64,000 nt of DNA from assembly GCA_973895155.1 (NCBI GenBank), contig OZ316894.1:1426001-1490000 (forward strand), given 5' to 3'. The notes below the pieces were generated by a model, which was not told where the DNA came from, did no database searches, and worked only from the letters and a program-made list of their open reading frames with translations. Both the position numbers and the translations under genes were made by a program. Position 1 is the stretch's first letter. Every line of letters begins with the position of its first letter. Positions 62,729 to 64,000 of the stretch are shown here, piece after piece. The DNA comes from Marsupella aquatica (Eukaryota; Marchantiophyta).

Positions 62729-64000
62729 ATGTCGTCTGGATCGGAAGCCGATGCTGCTAGAGAGCACCTCCAGAACTCAGAAGAAGAGCGGTTGGCGAAA
62801 GAGATAGAACAGGGACCAGGGCAACTAGATATGGCTGGGGTGGGCGGTGTAGTTTCGGAGAAAGGAGAAGACGCAGCAAGAACAGGTAGTGCATTCGAAG
62901 TCGATGAGTTTCTGGTCAACCAAAATCAGCGGGTCACCGAAGAGGTGACTCCTTTCTAGCTTCTTCAATGTCCTTTACTTCTAGGTTTTCTCCGGGTTTT
63001 TCTCCGTGGATCACACAAGTAATGCAATTGCATCCGATTCTTCCCAAATTGTTCATTTCTGCTGTGATGAGCCTCCTTCCTCTAGTTTGAGCAGCTTAAA
63101 GATCCCTGCATCAAGTGAACCTTCCACTTGTTTCTTTGTCTTCAAGATTATGTTCTACTCTCTCTTTTGATGGTCCCCGTGACCTCAAATCATGCCTGGT
63201 CCCCGGACTTCACATGTGATAGTCTGACACTCCGCTTTTGGGACGTCATTCTTTGACAGAAGAGATTGCCGACCTCCGCAGCAACTGTTTCAGAAGGCCT
63301 CATGAAAGCCATCCGGTCTAAGCCTATGTGGCGGGACAAGCTAGGCGACGAAACAGTTGTCAAAAAATATAAGAGAGAGGCGATTGCACAAGGTCTCTTA
63401 ACAGAGATCGTCGAAGAGACTATCAAGCATCTGCAGCTCGAGGCGAGGCGCTACTTAACTTCGAAAGAGAGTACATCCGCCTCCACTTCAAGGACGAACC
63501 CAACGAAAGGACGGAAAGTAGCAGCCTCCGAAGCTGACATCCAAGACTTGATTGACTCATTGCCAGCATTGCAAGCCAAAGTTTCCTCCGAGCTGAATGA
63601 ACCTCTGGAAGAATCAGGCTGCGGTGTCTGCCATGCGGACAACATAGTCCCCTGGATGCTCCGTGACCTCATTGAGACGAGCCTGGATGCCATCGCCAAT
63701 CTTCCCGAGAAGGACTTTCACCCTTACTCGAACAGCCAGGTACAGAATCTCATTCATCCCTCTCTCTTCCCCTACATCGCTGGCGAAAGCCCACTCATAG
63801 TGGACAAGTCCTCTCTCCCTCCCAAAAAATCTGAATTCCAGTACTGGAGCAGACCATATGAAGACTCCAAGTACCAGTGGCTCCCTTCACAATTCTATGT
63901 GGATGCGCGCGGATCTGTGCAAATCAGGACATATATCAACAATCTGGAGAGGAGTTGTAATCGGGAACTTTACAAGGCCGTGGAGCTCCTCTTTGGAATC
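62729..64000 (+). CDS. DUF4246-family protein, 5' part (runs off the window)
   Basis: Exon 1 62729-62944 starts MSSGSEADAAREHLQNSEEE, is acidic and Gly-rich, and ends at a GAG|GTGACT donor. A TTCTTTGACAG acceptor at 63256-63258 or close by leads in phase to exon 2, open for 744 bases (63257-64000) to the window edge. Exon 2 resembles DUF4246: GLMKAIRSKPMWRDKLGDET, then VVKKYKREA, a Ser/Thr-rich insert, CGVCHADNIVPWMLRDLIET, FHPYSNSQVQNLIHPSLFPY, and KYQWLPSQFYVDARGSVQI with TYINNLER and LYKAVELLFG, which fit the QWLP ... D..G ... SYINNLHP pattern of that family. The biochemical role of DUF4246 is not known to me. The family is best known from fungi. The linkage of exon 1 to exon 2 is inferred; exon 2 alone is well supported. 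Confidence 0.78.

Noticed and set aside
62088-62807. 239-codon open frame (+)
   Set aside because: The translation shows no domain or compositional sign of a protein, and its 3' end overlaps the DUF4246 first exon in a different frame. Probably chance.

Overview
The window reads as nuclear DNA of a land plant. The genes have GT-AG introns and belong to plant families: calnexin, the plant type of mitochondrial ATP synthase subunit g, a CYP85-clan cytochrome P450, a germin-like protein and a two-domain DUF642 cell-wall protein. Short CCCTAAA plant-telomere motifs and a sequence resembling the first half of plastid trnV-GAC are also present. Low gene density, short introns and several unusual domain forms suggest an early-diverging lineage, perhaps a bryophyte. 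That placement is inference only.

Layout. 1-2913: minus-strand remains of a Ty3/gypsy-like LTR retrotransposon (broken gag, PBS-like site, an LTR of about 1.5 kb). 2914-5830: a dispersed-repeat copy, then a decayed 82-bp-class satellite that runs up to the promoter of an intronless calnexin gene (6131-7807, +). 7808-12522: no gene, short tandem repeats. 12523-16033 (-): a nine-exon P450 of the CYP85 clan with all signature motifs but one apparent single-base frameshift in exon 4. 16514-24550: a tRNA-like fragment, dispersed and tandem repeats, a minisatellite, telomere-like motifs and a large foldback with arms of about 340 bp. 25146-28205: a solitary C-terminal piece of a short-chain dehydrogenase and an N-terminally truncated germin-like gene with intact metal ligands. 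33880-34660: a decayed protein-kinase pseudogene. 37432-37851: an uncharacterised basic ORF. 43664-45068 (+): mitochondrial ATP synthase subunit g in two exons. 52486-53331 (+): a secreted single-domain DUF642-like protein. 57456-59659 (-): a two-domain DUF642 protein in three exons. 62729-64000 (+): the start of a DUF4246-family gene that leaves the window.

The genes do not form one pathway. The intact ones are housekeeping (ER folding, mitochondrial ATP synthase) or specialised functions (P450 oxidation, DUF642 cell-wall proteins, DUF4246), separated by repeat-rich DNA with pseudogenes. The strongest second-look items are the large foldback, the DUF4246 gene, the DUF642 pair with bacterial-like sequence features, the P450 frameshift and the satellite beside the calnexin promoter. 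Exon boundaries were placed by eye from splice consensus, reading frame and family alignment recalled from knowledge. No database search was possible.
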